Source of the DNA: Brachybacterium massiliense
GTDB lineage: Bacteria > Actinomycetota > Actinomycetes > Actinomycetales > Dermabacteraceae
Length of the DNA stretch: 64,000 nucleotides
Assembly (NCBI RefSeq): GCF_900184245.1
Contig: NZ_FXXB01000004.1
Span: 124,001-188,000 of the forward strand
Direction: 5' to 3'
Shown: positions 12,648-20,505 of the stretch, in pieces
Layout of the letters: each line of letters opens with the position of its first letter
How positions within the stretch are numbered: position 1 is the first letter of the stretch
Program-made: the position numbers and the translations under genes
The notes under the pieces: generated by a model
Database searches by the model: none
Told to the model about the DNA's origin: nothing
The model's input: the letters and a program-made list of their open reading frames with translations, nothing else

Positions 12648-13474
12648 GGCAGATCCTCAGGGGTCAGTGATGCGGGCACGGTCAGTTCCATTCCGGGGTG
12701 CAGCTCGTCCGGGTCCTCTCCGATGAGGTCCTCGTTGGCCTCGTGGAGCAGCGGCCAGGCGGCGGCGATCGCGGCAGAGTCGGAAGGCGCAGGGCCCAGC
12801 AGGTCCTCGGAGATGCTCCACAGGCTGTCGCCGTGCCGCACGGTGACTGTGAGCGGCTCCTGCGGCGCCGGGTCATCGACTGCTCGAGGCTCCTCGGGCG
12901 CGACGGGCTCGGACTCGGTCCAGCCGAGGCCCGGCAGCGGCGCACCCTCGGTGCGACTGCTCGTGCCCTCGGGAGCTCCCGGGGCAGCGGCCTCCGGAGC
13001 CGGATCCGGGATGACGCGCTCTGCCGGCAGGTACTGGGCGCTGTGAGCCGGCGCGTGCTCCGAGAGCGGCGCGGGCTGCGGCGGCGCCTCGGAGGCCATC
13101 GACGGGGCGAGGACCAGAGCGGTGGCCGTCGTGGCGACAGCGGCGCCAGTCGTGACCCTTCGCGCCAGGTGCGGAGCGAGGACCTTCAGCGCGCCCAGCA
13201 GGGCGGCGCCGGTCCGGGTGGCCGGGCCGCTCAGCAGCACCGCAGCGGCCAGAGCCCAGATGAGCGTGAGGTAGAGGCAGAGCAGGAACCCCGTCGCGGC
13301 GACGCCGACCAGCACCCACGTGATCAGCGCCTGGGTCGGAGGGCTCGAGGACGCATCGATCCACAGCGTGATTGCCGCGGCCGTCATGGCCGCAGCGCCC
13401 GCTGCGGCGAGCAGTGCCCGCAGCAGCACGGGGCCCGGGCCGGAAGCCGGCCGGAGCATTCTGACGTTCTCCAT
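12644..13474 (-). CDS. LysM-domain membrane-anchored protein
   Basis: A 276-residue protein. Three hydrophobic segments fall in the first 135 residues, followed by a Pro/Ala/Glu-rich linker and a C-terminal LysM domain (about 222-270: V-R-H-G-D-S-L-W-S-I-S-E, ending P-G-M-E-L-T-V-P). LysM binds N-acetylglucosamine polymers, so the protein is probably held in the membrane with its tail in the cell wall. The ATG at 13474 is chosen because AGGGGG precedes it. It is coupled with the Rv3235-family gene. Confidence 0.85.
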   Translation of the reverse strand: MENVRMLRPASGPGPVLLRALLAAAGAAAMTAAAITLWIDASSSPPTQALITWVLVGVAATGFLLCLYLTLIWALAAAVLLSGPATRTGAALLGALKVLAPHLARRVTTGAAVATTATALVLAPSMASEAPPQPAPLSEHAPAHSAQYLPAERVIPDPAPEAAAPGAPEGTSSRTEGAPLPGLGWTESEPVAPEEPRAVDDPAPQEPLTVTVRHGDSLWSISEDLLGPAPSDSAAIAAAWPLLHEANEDLIGEDPDELHPGMELTVPASLTPEDLP

Positions 13475-13526
13475 GGATCCCCCTTCACGCAGCAGCCCGG
13501 CGTGGGCCGACCCTGCCAACTATGTC

Positions 13527-13587
13527 GTTTGATGCAGTTTGATGCTGTCTGCATCGATATGAAGCAACCTAACGCGTTGTGATGCAG
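13527..13587. promoter_or_regulatory. repeat-rich operator-like region upstream of the LysM gene
   Basis: Two tandem copies of the 10-mer GTTTGATGC(A/T) lie at 13527-13546. GATGCAG at 13531-13537 and CTGCATC at 13549-13555 form a perfect inverted repeat, and a further GATGCAG lies at 13581-13587 beside the palindrome AACGCGTT (13571-13578). The stretch is markedly richer in A/T than its surroundings and lies between divergent genes, which suggests a regulator-binding site. The binding protein is unknown. Confidence 0.4.
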
Positions 13588-13667
13588 GGCGCAATGAGTG
13601 CGCGAAAGTCTGTGGATCCAGACGGGATCGGGAGGGGAGGAGGCGGCGCCGTGCGTAGAGTGGGCCC

Positions 13668-14213
13668 ATGCGATTCGACCGATTCTTCGACGACCTCGAG
13701 GGGCGGTTCGCGCATCATGAGCAGCAGGAGATGCGCGCGGTCTCGGAGGATCTCGCGCGCGCCGAGCGAGCTCAGCTCACCCTCGCTGACCGTCTGCGAG
13801 GCGCCGGTGACCAGCGCCTGACCATTCATCTCGGCGCAGGACTGCAGATCAGCGGCGTCGTCGACGAGGTCGGGGCCGACTGGGTGATGCTGCGGGACGG
13901 AGGTGCCGTGCGTCGCTCCCTGGTGCCTCTGGGCGCGATCGTGCTGGTGCACGGACTGCCCACCAGGGCGCGCACCCAGGAGGAGTCGCTGCGCTCACCG
14001 CTGGGCCTGGGGTCCGTGCTGCGCGAGATCGCGCGTGATCGGTCCGTGGTGCGGATCGAGACGACCGGAGGCGGGGTGATCGGCAGGATCGCCGCTGTCG
14101 GCGCGGATTCCGTGGACGTCCAGTCGCTGCCGACGGGGGAGTCGGTGATGGTGCCGGGCACCGAGCGGCTCACCATCACGAGCACATCGCTGCTCGCCGT
14201 GCTGCCCCGGTGA
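13668..14213 (+). CDS. conserved hypothetical actinobacterial protein
   Basis: A 181-residue soluble protein. An N-terminal helical region (M-R-F-D-R-F-F-D-D-L-E, many Glu/Arg) is followed by two beta-rich repeats of similar pattern (I-S-G-V-V-D-E-V-G-A-D-W-V and I-G-R-I-A-A-V-G-A-D-S-V-D-V) that resemble small barrel folds. No catalytic motif is visible. The gene is found near secA and the SAF/CpaE-like genes in related genomes by my recollection. Function unknown. Confidence 0.8.
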   Translation: MRFDRFFDDLEGRFAHHEQQEMRAVSEDLARAERAQLTLADRLRGAGDQRLTIHLGAGLQISGVVDEVGADWVMLRDGGAVRRSLVPLGAIVLVHGLPTRARTQEESLRSPLGLGSVLREIARDRSVVRIETTGGGVIGRIAAVGADSVDVQSLPTGESVMVPGTERLTITSTSLLAVLPR

Positions 14214-14280
14214 CCTCGAGGGCTCGACGGATGGCCGGTTCAGGCCGGCGGGATGCCGTGCGGCGTCGGGAGCATGGAGC

Positions 14281-14508
14281 TCAGCCCTTCTGCTCCGCCC
14301 GCCGTCGCTCCTCCTCGAGGATGTGCTCCGTCTCCCGGTAGCTCCGCTCGATATAGGACTCGAGCTCGCTGACCTCGACCCGCCACTGCCCGCGACCGCC
14401 CACCTTGATCGCTCGCAGCTCTCCGGAGCGCACCAGGGCGTATGCCTGCGAGGCGGAGATCGAGAGGGTCTCTGCGACATCGGACAGCGGGACGAAGCGT
14501 GGCGGCAT
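14281..14508 (-). CDS. small helix-turn-helix (BldC/excisionase-like) DNA-binding protein
   Basis: A 75-residue protein preceded by GAAGGA. Residues 6-55 form a MerR-type winged helix of the HTH_17 family (L-S-D-V-A-E-T-L-S-I-S-A-S-Q-A-Y-A-L-V-R-S-G-E-L-R-A-I), followed by a basic/acidic helical tail. The length and layout match BldC, a developmental regulator in Streptomyces that binds DNA cooperatively at direct repeats. The same fold is used by phage excisionases, but the chromosomal context favours BldC. Confidence 0.8.
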   Translation of the reverse strand: MPPRFVPLSDVAETLSISASQAYALVRSGELRAIKVGGRGQWRVEVSELESYIERSYRETEHILEEERRRAEQKG

Positions 14509-14640
14509 GGACGTTCCTTCCGGGGAAGACCCCTGCGGGTGCGCTCTTATTCTCGCATCATCCCTCAGCGCCTGCCTGCGCCGATGTGGACAGTGTGTCG
14601 TCGGGGCCCGGTGGCGCGTTCTCTGGGCTCCGTCGCCGAA

Positions 14641-14652
14641 GTTGTCCACAAT
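14641..14652 (+). promoter_or_regulatory. DnaA-box-like 12-mer upstream of the CpaB/CpaE-like genes
   Basis: GTTGTCCACAAT contains TTGTCCACA, the consensus DnaA box of high-GC actinobacteria. A partial inverted copy (TGTGGACAG) lies at 14585-14593. The identical 12-mer occurs at 27907 in front of cpaF. Binding is not shown. Confidence 0.4.
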
Positions 14653-14748
14653 GCGCCGACTCCGACCCCTGGGAGCATGCAGTGCCGGTACTCTCCCGGG
14701 AGATCCCGGCAGTCCGGGACGATGACCGCCTGGGGTGAGGAGAACGTC

Positions 14749-15390
14749 GTGGGGCCGACTGCACCGGTGATGAGGCTGCGCAAGCCGCGGTGGAAGGATC
14801 CGAGGCTGATCGTGGGGATCGTGCTGGTCGTGGCGAGCGTGCTGATGGGAGCGCTGCTGGTCTCGCGACTGTCCGCGACCACGCCCGTGCTGGTCGCGCG
14901 CTCCGCGATCGTGCCCGGTCAGACGATCGAGGCCTCCGACTTCGTCGTCGCCGAGGTGCGGCTCGGCGATCACACCGAACGCTATGCCGGCAGTGTGGAG
15001 GCCGTGCCCGACGGAGCTGTCGCGATGCAGGCGGTGCAGGAGGGTGAGTTGCTGCCGATGTCCGCGATCGGTCAGGCAGCGGATGTCACCCTGCGGCCGG
15101 TGCTGATCCCCGTCGACGCCACGGTGGCCGAGTCCGTCGCCCCGGGTGCCACGGTGGAGCTCTGGCACACCTCGCCGGCCACCGATGAGTCGGAGGAGGC
15201 CAGCGCCGTGCTGCTGGTGCCCGATGCGGTGGTCCGCCGGGTCGACGAGGGCAGCTCCCTGGGCATGCGCTCGATGTCCGTCGAGGTGCTCGTGCCCAGT
15301 GACAGCGTGCACGAGGTGCTCGAGGTCCTCTCCGAGGACGAGCGCCTGGACGTGATCGGCGTGCCCGGAGCCCACGGACTGGCGCCATGA
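14749..15390 (+). CDS. SAF domain protein (CpaB/RcpC-like)
   Basis: A 213-residue protein. The GTG at 14749 has AGGAG at good spacing; an ATG at 14721 in the same frame is less well supported. One membrane segment (about 20-40) is followed by an SAF domain (about 48-115: V-L-V-A-R-S-A-I-V-P-G-Q-T-I-E-A-S-D-F), the fold used by CpaB/RcpC in Flp pilus assembly. It is coupled to the CpaE-like ATPase gene downstream by an ATGA overlap. With cpaF at 28 kb this points to a tad-type pilus or secretion system spread over two loci. Confidence 0.85.
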   Translation: MGPTAPVMRLRKPRWKDPRLIVGIVLVVASVLMGALLVSRLSATTPVLVARSAIVPGQTIEASDFVVAEVRLGDHTERYAGSVEAVPDGAVAMQAVQEGELLPMSAIGQAADVTLRPVLIPVDATVAESVAPGATVELWHTSPATDESEEASAVLLVPDAVVRRVDEGSSLGMRSMSVEVLVPSDSVHEVLEVLSEDERLDVIGVPGAHGLAP

Positions 15391-16604
15391 TCGACATCGT
15401 GCTCTGCGCCTCCGGGAGTGACGAGGTCCGTATCGTCCACGATCTCGCCGTCGACCGCAGCCGGACGGCGAGGGTCGTGCGCCGCTGCGCCGACCTCGCC
15501 GAGACGCTCGCCGTCACCGCGGCCGGCATCGGGGACGTGGTGCTGATCGACGTCTCGGTGCGCGGCCTGGGACGCGACGCGATCGCCGCGATGATGCGGG
15601 ATGCCTCGGTGGTGGGCCTGACCTCCCAGGAGGATTCCGGGCAGACCTCTCTCGGTCTCCGGCACGTCCTCGCGGCGAGCGCCCCGATCGAGGAGATCCT
15701 CGCGACGGTGAGCACGGCGGTCGCCGGCGAGAGCGAGGGGACCGTCTGGATCCAGGAGCCGGAGGAGGTCACGGAGGAACGAGGGCGCCTGGTCGCGATC
15801 TGGGGCCCCGTCGGCGCGCCGGGCAGGTCCACCGTCGCCGTGAACCTCGCCGCCGAGGCGGCTGCCGCCGGGACCGAGACCGTCCTGGTCGACGCCGACA
15901 CCTACGGACCTTCGCAGAGCCAGCTGCTCGGTGTGCTCGACGAGTCGCCGGGGCTGGTCGCGGCGGCGCGCGCCCATGATCGGGACACACTCGACGCGGA
16001 GACGATGGAATCGCTCCTGCCCCTCGTCCAGCCGGGCCTGCGCCTGCTCAGCGGCATCGGTGTCCCCGGGCGCTGGGCGGAGCTGCGCCGCACCTCGATG
16101 GACGGCGTCTGGTCGGCCCTGAGGCGCAGAGGTGGTCTGGTGATCGCCGATGTCGCACCGCTGCTGGAGGAGGACGAGGAGCTCAGCTACGACACCATCG
16201 CACCGCAGCGCAACGCCGCGGCGATCAGCGCGATCGAGGCGTCGGACGCCGTGATCGCCGTGGTCACCGCCGACCCGATCAGCATCACCCGCCTGATGCG
16301 GGAGCAGAGCCGGCTCGCCGAGCTCGGTGTCGAGGAGCTGCATGTGGTGGTCAACCGGGTCGGACCGCCCGTTCTCGGGGACAAGGTGCGGGAGCTGATC
16401 ACCACCCGGCTCCCGGTTGCCTCCCTGACGCTGCTGCCCGATGATCCGGTCGCCTGCCGCACCGCCGGCTGGGACGGCGCACTGCTGGCCGAGGCCGCTC
16501 CCCGCTCCGCCCTGCGCAAGGGACTGCGGGAGCTGGCTGGGACACCGGCGCTGAGCGGGGAGGGAGTCGCCGCCAGCGGTGACACGGAGCCGGTGAGAAG
16601 ATGA
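15387..16604 (+). CDS. CpaE/TadZ-like P-loop ATPase
   Basis: A 405-residue protein with a receiver-like N-terminal domain (about 1-125, acidic residues present but divergent) and a C-terminal MinD/ParA-type ATPase domain (about 135-385). The deviant Walker A region reads G-P-V-G-A-P-G-R-S-T: the lysine normally before S/T is arginine, so ATP hydrolysis may be lost, as noted for several TadZ/CpaE members. L-V-D-A-D-T-Y-G matches the switch region. The family localises pilus assembly machines at cell poles. It is paired with the SAF gene upstream. Confidence 0.85.
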   Translation: MIDIVLCASGSDEVRIVHDLAVDRSRTARVVRRCADLAETLAVTAAGIGDVVLIDVSVRGLGRDAIAAMMRDASVVGLTSQEDSGQTSLGLRHVLAASAPIEEILATVSTAVAGESEGTVWIQEPEEVTEERGRLVAIWGPVGAPGRSTVAVNLAAEAAAAGTETVLVDADTYGPSQSQLLGVLDESPGLVAAARAHDRDTLDAETMESLLPLVQPGLRLLSGIGVPGRWAELRRTSMDGVWSALRRRGGLVIADVAPLLEEDEELSYDTIAPQRNAAAISAIEASDAVIAVVTADPISITRLMREQSRLAELGVEELHVVVNRVGPPVLGDKVRELITTRLPVASLTLLPDDPVACRTAGWDGALLAEAAPRSALRKGLRELAGTPALSGEGVAASGDTEPVRR

Positions 16605-16608
16605 CCCC

Positions 16609-17055
16609 ATGAGGATCTACCTGCCGCTGACCCCGACCGACCCCCCGGCGCTCGAGAACGCCGGAGGGCACCTCGAGCTCACAGCAGGGCGCCCTGCATG
16701 GGCCGTCACCGCGGAGGCCCGTGCGGACCGGCCCGGTGAGGACGAGGAGGACCTCGAGTACGACGCCCTGCAGGATGCCGTCCACATCGCGCTCAGCCAG
16801 GGCGCCGACGACGCGCGGGCGCTCGTCATCGCCGCCGACGTCCCCGATGCGATGACCGCACCCGCCGCGGAGGAGGGCGGGGCCTTCGGTGTCAGCCTGC
16901 GCGAGACGGCCTCCGCGCGGATCGCCAGCTTCCACGTCACCGAGCTCGATGCCGCAGCGGCGGCGGCTGACGACACGGATCCTGCGCTGCTGTGGTTCGA
17001 CGCCTCCGAGGGCGCCGCGGCGCTCGAGTTCCTCGCCGGTGGCCCCGCCGAGTGA
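16609..17055 (+). CDS. DUF6912-type conserved hypothetical protein
   Basis: A 148-residue soluble acidic protein starting M-R-I-Y-L-P-L-T, a hallmark of a small actinobacterial family (DUF6912). It is alpha/beta, Ala/Glu/Asp-rich and has no visible catalytic motif. It begins four bases after the CpaE-like gene and may be in the same operon. Function unknown. Confidence 0.78.
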   Translation: MRIYLPLTPTDPPALENAGGHLELTAGRPAWAVTAEARADRPGEDEEDLEYDALQDAVHIALSQGADDARALVIAADVPDAMTAPAAEEGGAFGVSLRETASARIASFHVTELDAAAAAADDTDPALLWFDASEGAAALEFLAGGPAE

Positions 17056-17080
17056 GGGAAGGGCCGCCGCAGCAGGAGGC

Positions 17081-17587
17081 TCAGCCCGCCTGCGACTCCC
17101 GGTAGGTCTTCGCCGAGCGCTCCTCGGCGCGCAGCACCGTGGAGACGTACGGGATCGCGGCCTTCTCCAGCCGCGGGCCGAGCAGCGGGATCTTCGCGAC
17201 CAGATCGCCGTCGATGTCCACCGAGCTCGCCGCCTCACCGGACGGCGACAGGCGCAGCGTCGCGGTCAGGCCCGCAGGGGTGCCGGCAACCTCCAGCGTC
17301 ATCGTCCCCTCGCGGCCGCCGTCCGCCGCGGGCGCGGACCAGGACTGCTTCTCATGGATCGTCACCGAGGAGCCGACGAACGGCTTGACCATGTCCGGCA
17401 CCCGGTCCGTGGGCATCGACAGCTCGGTGCGGACCGTGAACGCTCCCTCCGGGCTGCCCTCCACGGTGGACTCGGCCCGGGTGGCACCGAGCGTGCGACG
17501 CCGGATCTCGGTGTACTCCTGGTCGGCGTACATGTCCGCGGCCGAGCGTGCCGGCAGCGGGAGCGACAGATTTTCGCGAAGCTTCAT
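17081..17587 (-). CDS. DUF2505 domain protein
   Basis: A 168-residue protein convergent with the preceding gene. The sequence alternates beta-strands with a C-terminal helix (I-P-L-L-G-P-R-L-E-K-A-A) in the pattern of DUF2505, an actinobacterial family with a START/SRPBCC-like lipid- or ligand-binding fold. The N-terminal M-Y-A-D-Q-E-Y is typical. The ligand is unknown. Confidence 0.82.
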   Translation of the reverse strand: MKLRENLSLPLPARSAADMYADQEYTEIRRRTLGATRAESTVEGSPEGAFTVRTELSMPTDRVPDMVKPFVGSSVTIHEKQSWSAPAADGGREGTMTLEVAGTPAGLTATLRLSPSGEAASSVDIDGDLVAKIPLLGPRLEKAAIPYVSTVLRAEERSAKTYRESQAG

Positions 17588-17693
17588 CCTGGTCCTTCCT
17601 CGGAACTGATCGGTCTCAGCCTAGGGCAGTGACGGAGCGGCCGTCGTCGCGGACCGACTCGGAGAACACCGCTGCGACCCCTATTCTGTCCTC

Positions 17694-19187
17694 ATGCCGA
17701 GCCTGTCCAAGTTCCTCGCCGACAACCGTGGTCTCTCCGAGAAGGAGGCCGACTGGCTGCAGCATCTGGTCGGTGACTGGAATCTGCTCGCCGATCTGCT
17801 GCGCGCCGACCTGGTGCTGTGGATCAAGGAGGAGGAGGGTCCGCTGGCCGTGGCGCACTGCCGCCCTGCCACCGGCGCCACGGTCTACTACGAGGACCCG
17901 GTGGGCAGCATGGGCGACGGCGGCGAGGAGAGCACCGAAGTCTCCCGGCTCCTGGACGGCGGCGAGCCGGATCACCGGCGCCTGCCGATCGAGCGGGAAG
18001 GGCGTCCGGCCACCGGCACGCTGGTGCCCGTGCGCAAGAACGGGCGCACCCTCGCGGTGCTGGCCGCGGAGGTCCCCGTCGCCGAGCACGAGCCCTCGGA
18101 CAACGAGATCCATCAGCGAGCTCTGGGTCACCGGCTGCTGGGAATGCTCCAGAACGGTGCCTTCCCGATCGAGGGCGCCCCGATCCCGCCCCGGCGAGGC
18201 GCACCGAGAGCGGGCGACGGCGTGGTCGAGCTCGACGAGGCCGGAGTCGTCCAGTGGACCTCCCCGAACGCACGCTCCGCCTTCCACCGCTTCGGCATCG
18301 CCGGCGCGATGGAGGGCATCACCCTCGCGGAGCTGTCCACCGAGGTGCTGCAGTCCCGCTCACCGGTGGACGAGTCGCTGCCGCTGGTGCTGATGGGCCG
18401 TGCGGCCTGGCGCTCGGACATGCAGGCCCGCGGAGGCACCCTGTCCCTGCGGGCGGTGCCGCTGACCGAGAACGGGACACGGACCGGAGCGGTGATCCTG
18501 GTGCGGGACGTGACCGAGCTGCGCCGGCGGGAGCGGGAGCTGATCACCAAGGATGCGACCATCCGCGAGGTCCACCATCGGGTCAAGAACAACCTCCAGA
18601 CCGTGGCCGCGCTGCTGCGCATGCAGTCGCGGCGGATGAAGACGGAGGAGGCGCGCGAGGCTCTCGCCGAGGCGATGCGCCGGGTCTCGACGATCGCTCT
18701 GGTGCACGAGTCGCTGCTGCAGGGCTCTCAGGAGGCCGTCCACTTCGACGAGGTGATCGACCGCTGCCTGCGCCTGGCCGTGGATGCCGCGAGCGCGACC
18801 GTCCACCGGGCAGGGACCCAGAAGCTCACCGACACCCAGGTCGAGGTGCGCACCCGGAAGGTGGGCCGGGTCGGCTCGATCCGGGCGGAGGAGGCCACTC
18901 CGCTCGCGCTGGTGGTCACCGAGCTCGCCACCAACGCGGTCGAGCACGGGCTGTCCGAGACCGGGGGGACCCTGACCATCCGCAGCGACCGCAAGGGATC
19001 CCATCTCGTCATCTCGATCGAGGACGACGGTGAGGGGATGGGGGCCGCGAAGCCCACCGGTCTGGGGACCAACATCGCGCTGACCCTCGTGCAGGGACAG
19101 CTCGGAGGAACCCTGACCTGGGAGGACCGCCCCGAGGGTGGGACTCGCGCGGTGGTCGAGGTCTACCTGGATCCGCTCACGCTCTGA
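17694..19187 (+). CDS. pdtaS: sensor histidine kinase PdtaS
   Basis: A 497-residue soluble kinase: GAF-like domain (about 10-150), PAS-like domain (about 175-275), HisKA_2 domain with the H box R-E-V-H-H-R-V-K-N-N-L-Q (His294/295), and the HATPase domain with N box E-L-A-T-N-A-V-E-H. In mycobacteria PdtaS works with the RNA-binding antiterminator PdtaR and senses copper and nitric oxide. Its closeness to whiB1 is conserved (Rv3220c/Rv3219), which supports orthology. No membrane segment is present. Confidence 0.93.
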   Translation: MPSLSKFLADNRGLSEKEADWLQHLVGDWNLLADLLRADLVLWIKEEEGPLAVAHCRPATGATVYYEDPVGSMGDGGEESTEVSRLLDGGEPDHRRLPIEREGRPATGTLVPVRKNGRTLAVLAAEVPVAEHEPSDNEIHQRALGHRLLGMLQNGAFPIEGAPIPPRRGAPRAGDGVVELDEAGVVQWTSPNARSAFHRFGIAGAMEGITLAELSTEVLQSRSPVDESLPLVLMGRAAWRSDMQARGGTLSLRAVPLTENGTRTGAVILVRDVTELRRRERELITKDATIREVHHRVKNNLQTVAALLRMQSRRMKTEEAREALAEAMRRVSTIALVHESLLQGSQEAVHFDEVIDRCLRLAVDAASATVHRAGTQKLTDTQVEVRTRKVGRVGSIRAEEATPLALVVTELATNAVEHGLSETGGTLTIRSDRKGSHLVISIEDDGEGMGAAKPTGLGTNIALTLVQGQLGGTLTWEDRPEGGTRAVVEVYLDPLTL

Positions 19188-19284
19188 GGGAGATCCACTC
19201 ACGCGCTGAGGGATCCGCCTGGGGGAGGGATCGCCCATCGGGGCGCTCCGGGCGAGCCACTCATGCGATGCGGGCCCGGAGCGG

Positions 19285-19322
19285 GGTCCTGCGGCGCCTC
19301 TCAGGGGGCGTGCCGCAGGACC
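19285..19322. terminator. bidirectional terminator-like hairpin between pdtaS and whiB1
   Basis: GGTCCTGCGGC (19285-19295) and GCCGCAGGACC (19312-19322) form a perfect 11-bp stem with a 16-base loop between the convergent pdtaS and whiB1 genes. There is no T-run, as is common in high-GC genomes. Confidence 0.6.
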
Positions 19323-19329
19323 GGGGAGT

Positions 19330-19578
19330 TCAGCTCGCGCGACGGGCGCGAGCGTTGCGGCGCTTGAGGGAGCGACGCTCATCCTCGGAGAGGCCACCCC
19401 AGACGCCGGAGTCCTGGCCGGACTCGAGCGCGAACTTGAGGCATGCCGTCATGACGTCGCACTTCTGGCACACCGCCTTCGCCTCCTGGATCTGGGTGAT
19501 CGCCGGTCCGGTGTTCCCGATGGGGAAGAACAGCTCGGGATCATGGTTGAGGCACTCGGCACGGTGGCGCCAGTCCAT
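19330..19578 (-). CDS. whiB1: WhiB1-type iron-sulfur transcription factor
   Basis: An 82-residue protein starting M-D-W-R-H, almost identical in layout to mycobacterial WhiB1. The [4Fe-4S] ligands are C9, C37, C40 and C46, followed by G-V-W-G-G (58-62) and the basic tail K-R-R-N-A-R that contacts DNA. WhiB1 is an essential nitric-oxide-sensitive regulator that works with the primary sigma factor. The gene sits convergent with pdtaS, as in M. tuberculosis. Confidence 0.95.
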   Translation of the reverse strand: MDWRHRAECLNHDPELFFPIGNTGPAITQIQEAKAVCQKCDVMTACLKFALESGQDSGVWGGLSEDERRSLKRRNARARRAS

Positions 19579-19928
19579 CGTCACTCTCTCTTTCCAGGAC
19601 GCCCCGCCCGGCCCCAGGGGCCCGGCGCGGCGAGGGTCACCCCCTGACGGGGCGTTCTCGGGTCTCTGGCTCCTCCGGGCGGTGACGGTCGCAGGGTGCT
19701 CCTGCGACGGACCTCGATCCGACGAGCCGTTCTCCATTCTGCGGAGCGCCCCGCGCCTCGACAAGGGTCTGAATGCGCAAGCCTGGTGGCACTTCCCACA
19801 CCCGTCGGTGCGGAGCCCGGGAGGGCGTGATGCCTGGCACGAAGGCGTTGCATCCGGGTGCGGAAGATGGTTGAGCGGCACCCGCCCCCGAGGGGCACAC
19901 GGACGGGCACGACGATTACAGTGCCACC
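19579..19928. promoter_or_regulatory. 350-base non-coding region with the whiB1 promoter
   Basis: No gene is supported here. The region lies upstream of both whiB1 (minus) and the small membrane-protein gene (plus), so it should carry both promoters and a long whiB1 leader, which is usual for this gene. No clear operator is visible. Confidence 0.5.
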
Positions 19929-20381
19929 ATGCCCACTGACTCCTCTTCCGCGCGGCGGGGCCGCTCTGCGGATGATCGCGCCTCCGGACCGGCCACGGCC
20001 ACGGACCCGAGCCCGCGCATCCGGCCCGTCGTCTCCCTCCTGCTGGGACTCGAAGCGCTGCTGCTGCTCACCGCCGCGGTGTACTGCTTCGTCTCCGTCT
20101 CCGGGGGAGGGCTCCAGGCCCGGCTCGGCATCGGCCTGGGCATCTTCCTGATCCTGTTCGCGGTGCTGCTCGGCCTGGCGGCGCGGTCGATCCTGGTGAA
20201 GGGGCGCTTCGGCCTGGGCTGGGGCATCACCTGGCAGCTGTTCCAGGCGCTCGTGGGGGCGAGCATGCTGAACGCGGCCCTGTACTGGCAGGGGGCGCTC
20301 GCGCTGGTGCTGGCGATCGCCCTGTTCGTGCAGCTGACCCGCCTGGTCCACTCCACCCCGCTGCCCTCGCGCGGCGACTGA
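19929..20381 (+). CDS. small membrane protein with four predicted helices
   Basis: A 150-residue protein. About 30 residues of Ser/Arg/Asp-rich tail precede four hydrophobic segments (about 34-55, 67-88, 97-118 and 122-140). No motif is recognised. It resembles widespread short actinobacterial integral membrane proteins of unknown function, convergent with the ABC permease. Confidence 0.75.
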   Translation: MPTDSSSARRGRSADDRASGPATATDPSPRIRPVVSLLLGLEALLLLTAAVYCFVSVSGGGLQARLGIGLGIFLILFAVLLGLAARSILVKGRFGLGWGITWQLFQALVGASMLNAALYWQGALALVLAIALFVQLTRLVHSTPLPSRGD

Positions 20382-20416
20382 GAGCCGCCGCGACCCGCCG
20401 GCGCCGTCGGGCCGAG

Positions 20417-20497
20417 GGGCCGTGCACCGGAGAACTCCGAGGCACGGCCCGTCAGCTGCGAGGGGACGATGGCCGCCGCCCCGGTCGATGGGGCGGC
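20417..20497. terminator. two hairpins between convergent genes
   Basis: GGGCCGTGC (20417-20425) pairs with GCACGGCCC (20442-20450), and GCCGCCCC (20475-20482) pairs with GGGGCGGC (20490-20497). They fill the gap between the small membrane protein and the ABC permease, so each can stop transcription from one side. Confidence 0.55.
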
Positions 20498-20505
20498 CGG
20501 GTGTT

